Source: Clostridia bacterium
GTDB taxonomy: Bacteria; Bacillota_A; Clostridia; Oscillospirales; CAG-272
Direction: 5' to 3'
Assembly: GCA_017457545.1 (NCBI GenBank)
Contig: JAFTHF010000167.1
Span: forward strand, 1 to 10,516
DNA: 10,516 bases
Positions 1 to 7,057 of this stretch are shown in pieces. Within the stretch, counting starts at the first letter, position 1. The number at the start of each line of letters is the position of its first letter. A program made the translations under genes and the position numbers. The notes under the pieces were generated by a model that did not search any database, was not told where the DNA came from, and worked only from the letters and a program-made list of their open reading frames with translations.

Positions 1-1434
1 AAGAACAACAGGACGTATATCCTTAGGCACACGCAAGGGGGTATAGTAGGTATGCATACTTAAAATCGGTGTCTTATATACACCCTGATCGTGCCAACCG
101 CTTACAGAATCTATAATTCTTGTATTGTCAAGCTCCTTAAGTCTTATTGTGACCTCATAGGAGTCAAACTGTCCCCAGCCCTCATTAAAAGGTACCCATA
201 CTGCAATAGATGTTACGTTTTTAAGGGCAGAAACTGTTTCTTCCATTGCCTGATAGTATTCTGTCCTGCCGTCTGCGCTCTCACGGGAGAAATATTTATA
301 ATCGCTGTCCTTATGCTTAAAGCCAAGGAATGGCATAACACCGATATGGCTGAACTTATATTCCCCACCACCGTTTACAAAGTCCTGCCAAACAAGAAGT
401 CCAAGCGTGTCGCAATAGTAATACCAAAGCATAGGCTCAATTTTAATATGCTTTCTTACCATATTAAAGCCCATATCCTTAAGAAGCTTAAGGTCATCGT
501 ACATTGCCTTATTCGACGGGGGAGTTAACATTCCGTCGCTGTAATATCCCTGGTCAAGCACACCGCTCATAAAGTAGGGCTTGCCGTTTAAAAGAAGTCG
601 CCTCTTTCCCTTTTGGTCAGCACCGATGCCAAAGCTGCGTACACCAAAGTAGCTTTCTATTCTGTCGCCACTCTCTGTTTCGATTACAAAATCGTAAAGC
701 TTAGGGCACTCCGGTGACCAAGGCTGAAAATCATAGGAAAGAGTTATATTTTTATTATCAAAATCAGATGAGATTATTTCCTTGCCGTTATCAAGGACGG
801 TTATATGCTGCTTTCCCTCACAATCAGAGAAAACTGTAACCTCGTTTTTCTCGGGATAGGTTTTTACGGTAAGGTCCTTAATGTGATTTTTAACCACGGT
901 TTCAAGCCATACGCTTTGCCAGATGCCACTTTGAGAGGTATACCAGATTTTGCCCGGATTGGAGCTTTGCTTACCACGTGCGCCACCCGACATTTCTGTT
1001 GTATCTGTACATTCAACTCTGATTTTGTTTACGCCCTTTGTGAGATAGCCTTCAATTGCAAAGCAGAAGGGTGTATAGCCACCACGGTGCTCCCCTACCT
1101 CTTTTCCGTTTACAAACAGGGTGCAATGCTGGTCAACTGCACCAAAATGGATATACGTTATATGGTTTTCGTCGCATTCGGTATATTCAAGCTCTCTTTC
1201 ATACACCGATTTTTCATCCTTTTCAAGCTTAAAATCCTCAATTTCGCTATTTAAGCTTTCGGGAGAAAAGGGAACAAGTATTTTTTTGGTAAAAACAGAC
1301 ACGTCCTCCCCTATTTTGCATTTTTCAAAGCTCCAGTAGCCGTTTAAGGTAAGGTAGCTTTCTCTTTTTAGCTGGGGGCGAGGATATTCGCTCAAGGGAA
1401 TATCGCCTATTTCGTATAATGACTTAAGCCTCAT
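1..1434 (-). CDS. Glycoside hydrolase family 2 enzyme (beta-galactosidase/beta-glucuronidase-like), C-terminus off the window
   Basis: Hydrolyses a terminal beta-linked sugar from a glycoside; substrate not decidable from sequence. The minus-strand frame is open from an ATG at 1434-1432 to the window edge (478 codons, no stop), so the gene is cut by the window, not broken. An N-terminal sugar-binding jelly-roll region includes GEHRGGYTPF and GIWQSVWLE. A central Ig-like region follows, then the start of the TIM barrel: KDMGFNMVRKHIKIEP (about residues 319-334) and LLVWQDFVNGG. The family acid/base pair NE lies in VPFNEGWGQFDS, with Glu at about residue 418; DSVSGWHDQG follows. The catalytic nucleophile normally lies further C-terminal and must be in the missing part. 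There is no signal peptide, so it is probably cytoplasmic and acts on imported substrate. The start overlaps the end of the MFS gene by 11 bp, with AAGGACGG about 8 nt upstream, suggesting translational coupling. Confidence 0.93.
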   Translation of the reverse strand, partial: MRLKSLYEIGDIPLSEYPRPQLKRESYLTLNGYWSFEKCKIGEDVSVFTKKILVPFSPESLNSEIEDFKLEKDEKSVYERELEYTECDENHITYIHFGAVDQHCTLFVNGKEVGEHRGGYTPFCFAIEGYLTKGVNKIRVECTDTTEMSGGARGKQSSNPGKIWYTSQSGIWQSVWLETVVKNHIKDLTVKTYPEKNEVTVFSDCEGKQHITVLDNGKEIISSDFDNKNITLSYDFQPWSPECPKLYDFVIETESGDRIESYFGVRSFGIGADQKGKRRLLLNGKPYFMSGVLDQGYYSDGMLTPPSNKAMYDDLKLLKDMGFNMVRKHIKIEPMLWYYYCDTLGLLVWQDFVNGGGEYKFSHIGVMPFLGFKHKDSDYKYFSRESADGRTEYYQAMEETVSALKNVTSIAVWVPFNEGWGQFDSYEVTIRLKELDNTRIIDSVSGWHDQGVYKTPILSMHTYYTPLRVPKDIRPVVL

Positions 1435-2755
1435 TTGGTTTTCCGTCCTTTACCCTTCTTAAAACAGGGATAAGTCCTATCATAAGAAGTGAAATAATTG
1501 CTGCTGCCAAGAATATCTGGGGAGCAGGAATATACTGTGTAGTCATTGTGTCGGCTGAGCCAAGGTCGGGCAAGGGGATATTCTTCGCCTTATTTATTGC
1601 ATTTCCTATCATAGGTCCGACTACCATAGGAATAAGAACGCTGAACACCATTCTGACACCCTGAAGCTTACCTACTGCGCCCTCGGGAGTATAGTCACGC
1701 ACCATTGAGCCACAAAGGGCTGAAACAAGAATATATCCCGTTATCATAACAAAGCCGGAAATACCAAAGGTGATAAGGAGGGCTGTCTTACTGCCGGAAT
1801 TAAAGATAAACATACCAAGAAGTCCAAGGGAAAAAATTCCTGCTGCTATGTAAAGCATCATACCCTTATCCTTAGTGTCGGAAAGACGGGTAAGATAAAG
1901 ATTGATAATTGCGCCGATTATAATACATGCACCGAATACAACGCTGTATTCCATTACGCTGAAGCCCAAATATGTCTTCATATAAATAATAAGATAAGGC
2001 ATAAATACCTGACAGGCGATGCCGTAAAGCATTACAATGCAAAGAGTGATATAAAGAGGAAGATTGCCCTTTATAACAGATGGCTTAAAGCCGTAGAAAA
2101 TGTCCTTTAATGTGCCGCTTTTTGTAAGATTTTCGCTGTCTTTAATAAAGAATATTCCGCCTACACCGCAAAGGGAAATTACAATACCGAGAACTAAGAA
2201 AAGTGTGGAATAGCCCATTGCCTCAACTAAAATACCGAAGCCTCCTGCCACAACAAGCATTGCTGCCAAGGGTAAAATGGAAAGAATACCCTCTATTGCG
2301 CCTCTGTACTCTGTTTTTGTGTTATCCGTAACCCATGCGTTAAAGCAGGCATCGTTAGCGCTGGAGCCGAAGAAGGTCATAACACAATCCCCAACTACTG
2401 CAAGGGCAAGGGTGATAGAAATGATTTTTGCCATATCACCATTAAAAATCGCACCTACGGTTTTTGGCGAGGTGTAGCCAAAAAGCGCTACCGTAACACC
2501 CCAGATAATATAGCCAACCGACATAAAGGTGCGTCTGTTACCTATTTGATCGGAAAGTGTGCCGATTAGCAGGGTTGTAACCGTTGCCACAATACCGCTA
2601 AGCTGTACCATAAGGGTAACTGTATCCAGGTCTGGAGCAATAGTTTCAAATACAAATAAATTAAAGTACATATTCTCAACAGCCCAGGCAATCTGACCTA
2701 TTAAGCCAAAGACCATAAGAATAGTGAAGTTGCGTTTGCCGAATCTACTTAACAT
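1424..2755 (-). CDS. MFS transporter, probably sugar/glycoside uptake
   Basis: Polytopic inner-membrane carrier of the major facilitator superfamily, 443 aa, about twelve hydrophobic segments. The loop after the second segment carries an MFS motif-A-like GTLSDQIGNRR (about residues 65-75). A charged central loop (FIKDSENLTKSGTLKD) separates the two halves. The open frame extends six codons further to a TTG at 2773, but I chose ATG 2755-2753. It has GAGGTG (2760-2765) 4 nt upstream and lies 1 nt after the stop of the preceding Dabb gene. The end overlaps the start of the GH2 gene, so the likely cargo is the glycoside or oligosaccharide that the GH2 enzyme cleaves. That is inferred from context only; general MFS efflux remains possible. 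It is probably transcribed from the promoter upstream of the Dabb gene. Confidence 0.9.
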   Translation of the reverse strand: MLSRFGKRNFTILMVFGLIGQIAWAVENMYFNLFVFETIAPDLDTVTLMVQLSGIVATVTTLLIGTLSDQIGNRRTFMSVGYIIWGVTVALFGYTSPKTVGAIFNGDMAKIISITLALAVVGDCVMTFFGSSANDACFNAWVTDNTKTEYRGAIEGILSILPLAAMLVVAGGFGILVEAMGYSTLFLVLGIVISLCGVGGIFFIKDSENLTKSGTLKDIFYGFKPSVIKGNLPLYITLCIVMLYGIACQVFMPYLIIYMKTYLGFSVMEYSVVFGACIIIGAIINLYLTRLSDTKDKGMMLYIAAGIFSLGLLGMFIFNSGSKTALLITFGISGFVMITGYILVSALCGSMVRDYTPEGAVGKLQGVRMVFSVLIPMVVGPMIGNAINKAKNIPLPDLGSADTMTTQYIPAPQIFLAAAIISLLMIGLIPVLRRVKDGKPNEA

Positions 2756-2756
2756 A

Positions 2757-3050
2757 TTACACCTCGTAATCAAAGGACAGTCTTACATCTACGCTGGGAC
2801 GTACAAGTCCGTTTGCCACAGCCTGATGCAAGGGGTTTGACTGATATGCAATCAAGGCATTATTATCGGTAAACTCGGAATCCATCATAATATCTCCCGA
2901 TGAGGAGCTGATTTTATCAATAATAATTTCCATTTTAAGAAGGCCGTCGATTTTTCCGTACAGATTTTCAAGCGCTACCTTTATTTCCTTAGCCCTCGTG
3001 TCCTTGTCTATACCGTCCTTAAGCCTCCAGATTATCATATGCTTAACCAT
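2757..3050 (-). CDS. Dabb (stress-responsive A/B barrel) domain protein
   Basis: Small 97-residue protein matching the dimeric alpha+beta barrel (Dabb) family at full length. It starts with the characteristic MVKHMIIWRLKDG strand. Near the C-terminus it has the family-type segment YQSNPLHQAVANGLVRPSVD, followed by a final strand ending LSFDYEV. Family members are usually dimers; some are enzymes and most are uncharacterised, so no reaction can be assigned. AGAGAGGT lies about 7 nt before the ATG (3050-3048). It is first in an operon with the MFS transporter (1-nt gap) and the GH2 enzyme, which hints at a role linked to the imported sugar or its aglycone. That link is inference. Confidence 0.9.
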   Translation of the reverse strand: MVKHMIIWRLKDGIDKDTRAKEIKVALENLYGKIDGLLKMEIIIDKISSSSGDIMMDSEFTDNNALIAYQSNPLHQAVANGLVRPSVDVRLSFDYEV

Positions 3051-3081
3051 AAAAATACCTCTCTTTGCTTTTTATATTATC

Positions 3082-3110
3082 AGTATAACACACACGACAT
3101 AAAATTTCAA
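3082..3110 (-). promoter_or_regulatory. Sigma-A promoter of the Dabb-MFS-GH2 operon
   Basis: Read on the minus strand: -35 TTGAAA (3110-3105), 17-bp spacer, -10 TATACT (3087-3082). The start codon at 3050 leaves a leader of about 25 nt. The -35 box sits 4 bp from the -35 box of the divergent DUF445 promoter. No clear operator palindrome is visible by eye. Confidence 0.75.
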
Positions 3111-3114
3111 TCTA

Positions 3115-3143
3115 TTGATTTTATCTTCTGATTATGATAAAAT
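3115..3143 (+). promoter_or_regulatory. Sigma-A promoter of the DUF445 gene
   Basis: -35 TTGATT (3115-3120), 17-bp spacer, -10 TAAAAT (3138-3143). It is followed by a consensus ribosome binding site AAGGAGG (3151-3157), 8 nt before the ATG at 3166. Transcription would start near 3150, making the leader very short. Confidence 0.65.
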
Positions 3144-3165
3144 ATAAAAAAAGGAGGTATGTACT

Positions 3166-4080
3166 ATGGATTGGGAAGCCTTTAACACTGTACTTAACTA
3201 TATATCGGGCCCACTTGTTGGCGCAATAATCGGCTACATTACTAACTTTATCGCAGTAAAGATGCTATTTCACCCATATAATCCTATTAAGATTTTTGGC
3301 TTTACTCTGCCCTTTACACCAGGTATTATTCCAAAGAGAAAGCCTAAGCTTGCTGGGGCTATAGGCAAGGCCGTTGGAGATAAGCTGTTTACGGGCGACG
3401 ACCTTGCAAGCATGCTGACATCAGACGAAATGAAAACTAAGGTATCCACGGTTATATGCGATAAGGCTGTCGAGCTTAGCGAAAAAACACCTAAGGAGCT
3501 TTTGCTTCTTGCCACCGATGAAAACGGAGCTGAGTCTATCTGTGATACTGCAGTTACATTTATTTCCGATAAGGTAATGGAAAGTGCCCATGAAATTGAC
3601 CTTGGCTCTATAATTGCCGAGCGTGGCGGAGATGTAATAAGAGAGAAAAAATCCTCCCTTGGTATGTTTGGTATGTTTATTACCGATGACCTTATTAATT
3701 CTCTGCTTGAGCAGCTAAAGGAAAAGGTAAATGAGTATATTGAATCCGACGGACGTGCCCTGATTTGCGAAAAGGCACAGGAAAAGTCCGATAGCGTGTT
3801 TAATTCTCCCGTTTCAGGTCTTTTAGGTGAGTACACTATTAACAAGAAAGTGGCTGAAGAAAAAATCGGTGAAATTTACGGTGAGCTTGTTAAAAAGGCA
3901 CTTGCATCCCTGTCTGACAGCATCAATATTTCTAAGATAGTTGAGGACAAGGTAAACGCTATGAGCGTAAAAGAGCTTGAAATACTTTGTATGTCCGTAA
4001 TGAAAAGGGAGCTTGGCGCTGTAATCAATCTTGGCGCATTAATCGGCTTTATTATCGGTATAATTAATATTTTTGTATAA
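3166..4080 (+). CDS. DUF445 family membrane-associated protein (YheB-like)
   Basis: 304 aa. The N-terminus has a hydrophobic segment leading into the family signature GYITNFIAVKMLFHP (residues 23-37) and then PFTPGIIPKRKPKLA (residues 49-63), both highly typical of DUF445. The middle (about 65-280) is a long, charged, mostly helical region. The last about 20 residues form a second hydrophobic segment (INLGALIGFIIGIINIFV). It is therefore probably a membrane protein anchored at both ends with a soluble middle. B. subtilis YheB belongs to this family; the biochemical function is unknown. It appears to be a single-gene unit: own promoter and strong RBS upstream, terminator immediately downstream. 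Nothing looks truncated. Confidence 0.92.
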   Translation: MDWEAFNTVLNYISGPLVGAIIGYITNFIAVKMLFHPYNPIKIFGFTLPFTPGIIPKRKPKLAGAIGKAVGDKLFTGDDLASMLTSDEMKTKVSTVICDKAVELSEKTPKELLLLATDENGAESICDTAVTFISDKVMESAHEIDLGSIIAERGGDVIREKKSSLGMFGMFITDDLINSLLEQLKEKVNEYIESDGRALICEKAQEKSDSVFNSPVSGLLGEYTINKKVAEEKIGEIYGELVKKALASLSDSINISKIVEDKVNAMSVKELEILCMSVMKRELGAVINLGALIGFIIGIINIFV

Positions 4081-4081
4081 G

Positions 4082-4110
4082 AAAAAGAGCGACACGTGTC
4101 GCTCTTTTTT
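4082..4110. terminator. Bidirectional intrinsic terminator between convergent genes
   Basis: Perfect palindrome: AAAAAGAGCGACAC (4082-4095) followed directly by its complement (4096-4109). GC-rich core with A-run on one side and T-run on the other, so it can end transcription both of the DUF445 gene (stop at 4080) and of the minus-strand DUF2079 gene (stop at 4113). Confidence 0.9.
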
Positions 4111-4112
4111 AT

Positions 4113-5939
4113 TTATTTTGTTTTAGTAAGTATCCAGAGCATATCGTCAATATATATCTGCTCATAGCCATGGGACAGATAGTATGCTGCCTCTTTTTTG
4201 CTTTCCTCCTTATACCCTGCACGTAAAAGAAGAACTACATAATCAACATCAGTCTTATACCTGCCGTCATTTTGATGATAGAAGGTTTCATATACCTCAT
4301 CACGCTGACTTAAATGAGGAACTATATAGGTTGTACAAGCAACGGATGCGTCATCAGGCACGTAGGTCTCAAGCACCTCGTCCATTTTATCGTACACATC
4401 ACCGTTGTTTTTCTGCTCCTGCCAGTATGGAATCTGTCTACCGAAAGCAAGTCCGAAATACAGAATAATTGTAGCAAAGCAAGCGATAACACCGATATAT
4501 CTCTTTGGCTCCTGCTTCATATCAGCAAGATTGAGAACGCAAAGATAGAATATAAGGGCGATAATACCGAAGTTGTACTGAAATCCGATATCATATTGGT
4601 ACTGGTACATGGAAAGAATGTTGAGAAGCACAGGAGTTAAAAGAATATATCTTGAAAATCTTCTTGTTATAAAGGGAATAAATGCAAGGGGTAAAAACAG
4701 CTCCAGAGCATATTCTATTTTGCCGATACCCATATTCTCGGTTACAAACAGCTGGGTTAAAACATAGGACGGGTTTACAACAAGGGTTCTTATAATTCCA
4801 AAAAGACCGGAATTGTTATAAATAAGGTTGCCGTATCGGGAATCGTCCATTATGCCAAGGCCGAACTTGGTAAGAACGGTATAGGATATCATAAAATATA
4901 CAAGGGAGCCAACGCAAAGAACTGTGCCCTCTCTTGGCTTCTTCTTTGATATCATAATAAACAGAGAAAGAATTACAAGATAGATAAAGGCGTCCTCCTT
5001 AACCATCAGGGTGGCAATAGCCATTAATCCCATAGGAACATATCTTTCCTTCTCCAAGAAAAGAATTGTCCACATTAAAAGAGGTAAAATAAAGCAGTTT
5101 TCGTGAAAATCGTAGCTACAGCCTGCGGTAATTGCAGGGTATGCCACGAAAAGCGCAGCCAAAAACGCAGTTGACCTGTTGGTAAGTCCCTTTTCCTTAG
5201 CAAGAAGAACTAAGGGTATAGATGCGCTCATCAAAATTACCGCCTGAGCTATCTGCAGAGTGTTAGGAAAGGGGAACAGCCAGTAGATTGGCAAAAGCAC
5301 ATAGCATATAGGTGAAAAGTGTACTGCAAAGTGGGAAAGCACATAATCTCTTTCACAGGTGGTGATAGGAGTCAGATGCTCCTTAAGGCTGTAGAACATC
5401 TGGGCAAAGATGCCAAAATCAAAGTTAGGCGCAAAATAGGTTTCGTATCTTAAAACACCCATGGCTGCCAGAAGAAATGTACATACAAAGGCAATAACAC
5501 CGATTACTGTATATTTAGCCTTAGCCGAAATATCTATATTCGGTAAAATAAAGCAGCCTCTGTTAAGGGCATATACAAGAACAATCACACCTACTGCAAT
5601 AATGGCAAGAGCAATATAAAATACATCCTTGCGTGTGGCACGGGACAGCATAAGCAGTGACATAAGGGTGTAGGAAATCACCATTATATATTCTGTAAGA
5701 AGTAAATCCTTATAGTAATACTCAAGAAATGTAAGTCCTACGGTTGCTAAAGCAATAAGCACAACCGTAATTACGGTGCTTGCCACCGAACCTTGAACAA
5801 AGGTAAGGTCCCTGTATCCTACATTATAAAAAACCAAGTTAATAAAGCTGACAAAAAACCAAGATGCGACAAGAGTACGGACAAATATTTCAGGGGTATA
5901 CTTAAATCCGGGGTTACGAAGCATTCTATCCTTACGCAT
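4113..5939 (-). CDS. DUF2079 family polytopic membrane protein
   Basis: 608 aa, integral membrane. Several N-terminal hydrophobic segments (about residues 18-165) precede the DUF2079 core. That core shows FDFGIFAQ (173-180), HFAVHFSPI (203-211), LLPIYWLFPFPNTLQIAQ, YDFHEN (276-281) and KEDA (314-317), in the usual order. More membrane segments follow to about residue 505. The last about 100 residues are soluble and probably extracytoplasmic (from YWQEQKNNGDVYDKMDE to ILTKTK). The architecture resembles GT-C-type lipid-linked sugar transferases, and the conserved acidic and His residues at loop ends fit that idea, but the family has no established reaction that I can cite. ATG 5939-5937 is preceded by AAAGGAGAGG. 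It is a single-gene unit between its own promoter and the shared palindromic terminator. Confidence 0.88.
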   Translation of the reverse strand: MRKDRMLRNPGFKYTPEIFVRTLVASWFFVSFINLVFYNVGYRDLTFVQGSVASTVITVVLIALATVGLTFLEYYYKDLLLTEYIMVISYTLMSLLMLSRATRKDVFYIALAIIAVGVIVLVYALNRGCFILPNIDISAKAKYTVIGVIAFVCTFLLAAMGVLRYETYFAPNFDFGIFAQMFYSLKEHLTPITTCERDYVLSHFAVHFSPICYVLLPIYWLFPFPNTLQIAQAVILMSASIPLVLLAKEKGLTNRSTAFLAALFVAYPAITAGCSYDFHENCFILPLLMWTILFLEKERYVPMGLMAIATLMVKEDAFIYLVILSLFIMISKKKPREGTVLCVGSLVYFMISYTVLTKFGLGIMDDSRYGNLIYNNSGLFGIIRTLVVNPSYVLTQLFVTENMGIGKIEYALELFLPLAFIPFITRRFSRYILLTPVLLNILSMYQYQYDIGFQYNFGIIALIFYLCVLNLADMKQEPKRYIGVIACFATIILYFGLAFGRQIPYWQEQKNNGDVYDKMDEVLETYVPDDASVACTTYIVPHLSQRDEVYETFYHQNDGRYKTDVDYVVLLLRAGYKEESKKEAAYYLSHGYEQIYIDDMLWILTKTK

Positions 5940-5970
5940 AATCCCTCTCCTTTCGGTCTGTTCTTCTTAT

Positions 5971-5999
5971 ATTGTACCATTAAATATAAAAAAAGTAAA
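5971..5999 (-). promoter_or_regulatory. Extended -10 promoter of the DUF2079 gene
   Basis: Read on the minus strand: weak -35 TTTACT (5999-5994), 17-bp spacer, -10 TACAAT (5976-5971) preceded by TGG, which makes it an extended -10 element. The -35 box abuts the nested inverted repeat at 5997-6050, so that structure could affect promoter use. Confidence 0.6.
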
Positions 6000-6050
6000 G
6001 GGGGATTTTCGTAGTGTCCTAAAGACACTACAAGCGATATAAATCCCTTT
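5997..6050. repeat. Nested inverted repeat in intergenic region, role unknown
   Basis: Inner arm GTAGTGTC (6011-6018) with complement GACACTAC (6024-6031) around a 5-nt loop. An outer arm GGGATTT (6002-6008) pairs with AAATCCC (6041-6047) across an asymmetric interior gap. Three further A/T pairs are possible if two G residues bulge. There is no T-run after the inner hairpin on either strand, so it does not look like an ordinary terminator. CGATATA also occurs twice (6035-6041 and 6059-6065). It may be a small mobile repeat, an RNA structure or a protein site; I cannot choose. Confidence 0.5.
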
Positions 6051-6083
6051 AGGTTTTACGATATACACTGATGCGTTGCTTGT

Positions 6084-6121
6084 AAAATAAAAGGACAGAG
6101 AGTTAAAAGCATTCTCTGTCC
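6084..6121 (-). terminator. Intrinsic terminator of the acyltransferase gene
   Basis: 9-bp stem GGACAGAGA (6093-6101) and TCTCTGTCC (6113-6121) with an 11-nt loop. Read on the minus strand it is followed by TTTTATTTTA. It lies 6 nt after the stop of the gene ending at 6128. Confidence 0.8.
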
Positions 6122-6127
6122 ATTTTA

Positions 6128-6946
6128 TTATGCATTTACTTCTTCCTTGACTTCCTCTGCTGCCTCTTCGACTGCCTCTGTTACCTCTTCGGTTTCCTCG
6201 ATTACTTCGATTTCATCCTCGGGCTTAGGCTCAATAAACAGCTCCATTCTGCCAAGCTCATTACATCTTTCGCAAAGCTTCTTAGCTATTTCCTCCTTGC
6301 TTTCCTCACCTGCGCTAAGCTCAGAGTACATAACAGGCTTATCTATAACGTATATGTTCATATCCTTTTTAAAGTATGTAACATAGATAGGAACATCGTA
6401 GCCCTTTCTCTTGCAGTATTCACAAAGCATAGCAAAGCCTGCGTGGAAGCCCTCAAGCTGTGCAAGGTATCCGTTGGTGGAGTCCTCGGGATAGATAATA
6501 ATATTTTCGCCACCTGTAAGTGTAGCGTAGCTTTCCTTAATAGTCTTTACAAATCTGGAATCCTTATATGTGGAAATAAGGTTAAGACCGCTGTAGAAAA
6601 GATTGGTAAGGGGGCTGGCAATAAGGCAAAATGCCCTTGCAGCGTGAATATTCCAATGCTTCTTTTCGTGGTAATATACCTTTGTCTGATATTTGTAAAG
6701 CTTAATAAGTCCTGAGTTCATTTCGTGGGCGCCCCACATTCTGAACTTGCTCTTATGATAAATCTCAAATGCCATAGGGGCATCTGTGCCCTCGTGGTTA
6801 CTGAGAAGAATACTTCCCTGCTGAATTTCCTTGCCGTCAAGGTAGACAAACTTAGGCTCCTTGTATCTGATTTTCATCACCTTTTTAAGCGCTTTGAAAT
6901 ACCATTTTCTCTTGCCTGTTTCAACCTTCTTATTGCTGTCTGCCAT
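6128..6946 (-). CDS. Probable PlsC/LPLAT-type acyltransferase with glutamate-rich tail
   Basis: 272 aa. Residues about 12-235 resemble the lysophospholipid acyltransferase fold. After a basic N-terminus and VYLDGKE comes LLSNHEGTDAP (residues 47-57), in the place of the catalytic NHxxxxD motif. IIIYPEDSTNGY (149-160), followed by FHAGFAML, corresponds to the PEG-type acceptor-binding motif. Here His51 and Asp55 are separated by three residues, not the usual four. The function would be transfer of an acyl group to a lysophospholipid or related acceptor at the inner face of the membrane. The last about 32 residues are strikingly acidic (14 Glu by my count), a low-complexity tail of unknown role. 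The RBS is weak (AAGGA about 11 nt before ATG 6946-6944). It has its own promoter and terminator. The family call is moderate because the spacing is atypical; the acceptor is unknown. Confidence 0.65.
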   Translation of the reverse strand: MADSNKKVETGKRKWYFKALKKVMKIRYKEPKFVYLDGKEIQQGSILLSNHEGTDAPMAFEIYHKSKFRMWGAHEMNSGLIKLYKYQTKVYYHEKKHWNIHAARAFCLIASPLTNLFYSGLNLISTYKDSRFVKTIKESYATLTGGENIIIYPEDSTNGYLAQLEGFHAGFAMLCEYCKRKGYDVPIYVTYFKKDMNIYVIDKPVMYSELSAGEESKEEIAKKLCERCNELGRMELFIEPKPEDEIEVIEETEEVTEAVEEAAEEVKEEVNA

Positions 6947-6996
6947 TATATAATCCGTCCTTGGTATAAATTAGTTCATTATAATGATATTACATA

Positions 6997-7025
6997 ATTA
7001 TAAACTATAAATAAACAAAAGTCAA
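6997..7025 (-). promoter_or_regulatory. Sigma-A promoter of the acyltransferase gene
   Basis: Read on the minus strand: -35 TTGACT (7025-7020), 17-bp spacer, -10 TATAAT (7002-6997). The leader to the ATG at 6946 would be about 45 nt. The -35 box begins directly after the T-tract of the upstream ABC gene's terminator, so the unit is very compact. Confidence 0.75.
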
Positions 7026-7053
7026 CAAAAATGCGAGAGGAAGCCCTCTCGCA
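7026..7053 (-). terminator. Intrinsic terminator of the ABC exporter gene
   Basis: 9-bp stem TGCGAGAGG (7032-7040) and CCTCTCGCA (7045-7053) with a 4-nt loop. On the minus strand it is followed by TTTTTG. It begins about 5 nt after the exporter stop codon (7058). Confidence 0.9.
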
Positions 7054-7057
7054 AATT

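Noticed and set aside
91..1254. Plus-strand open frames of 145 and 149 codons at 91-528 and 805-1254
   Set aside because: Antisense to the GH2 gene, whose minus-strand frame is continuous and carries family motifs. The translations show no domain and no RBS.
2756..2773. Longer MFS start at TTG 2773
   Set aside because: It would overlap the Dabb gene and place the RBS inside the coding frame. ATG 2755 has GAGGTG at the right distance.
3270..3845. Minus-strand open frame of 191 codons
   Set aside because: Antisense shadow wholly inside the DUF445 gene. The translation is Ser-rich and without recognisable motifs.
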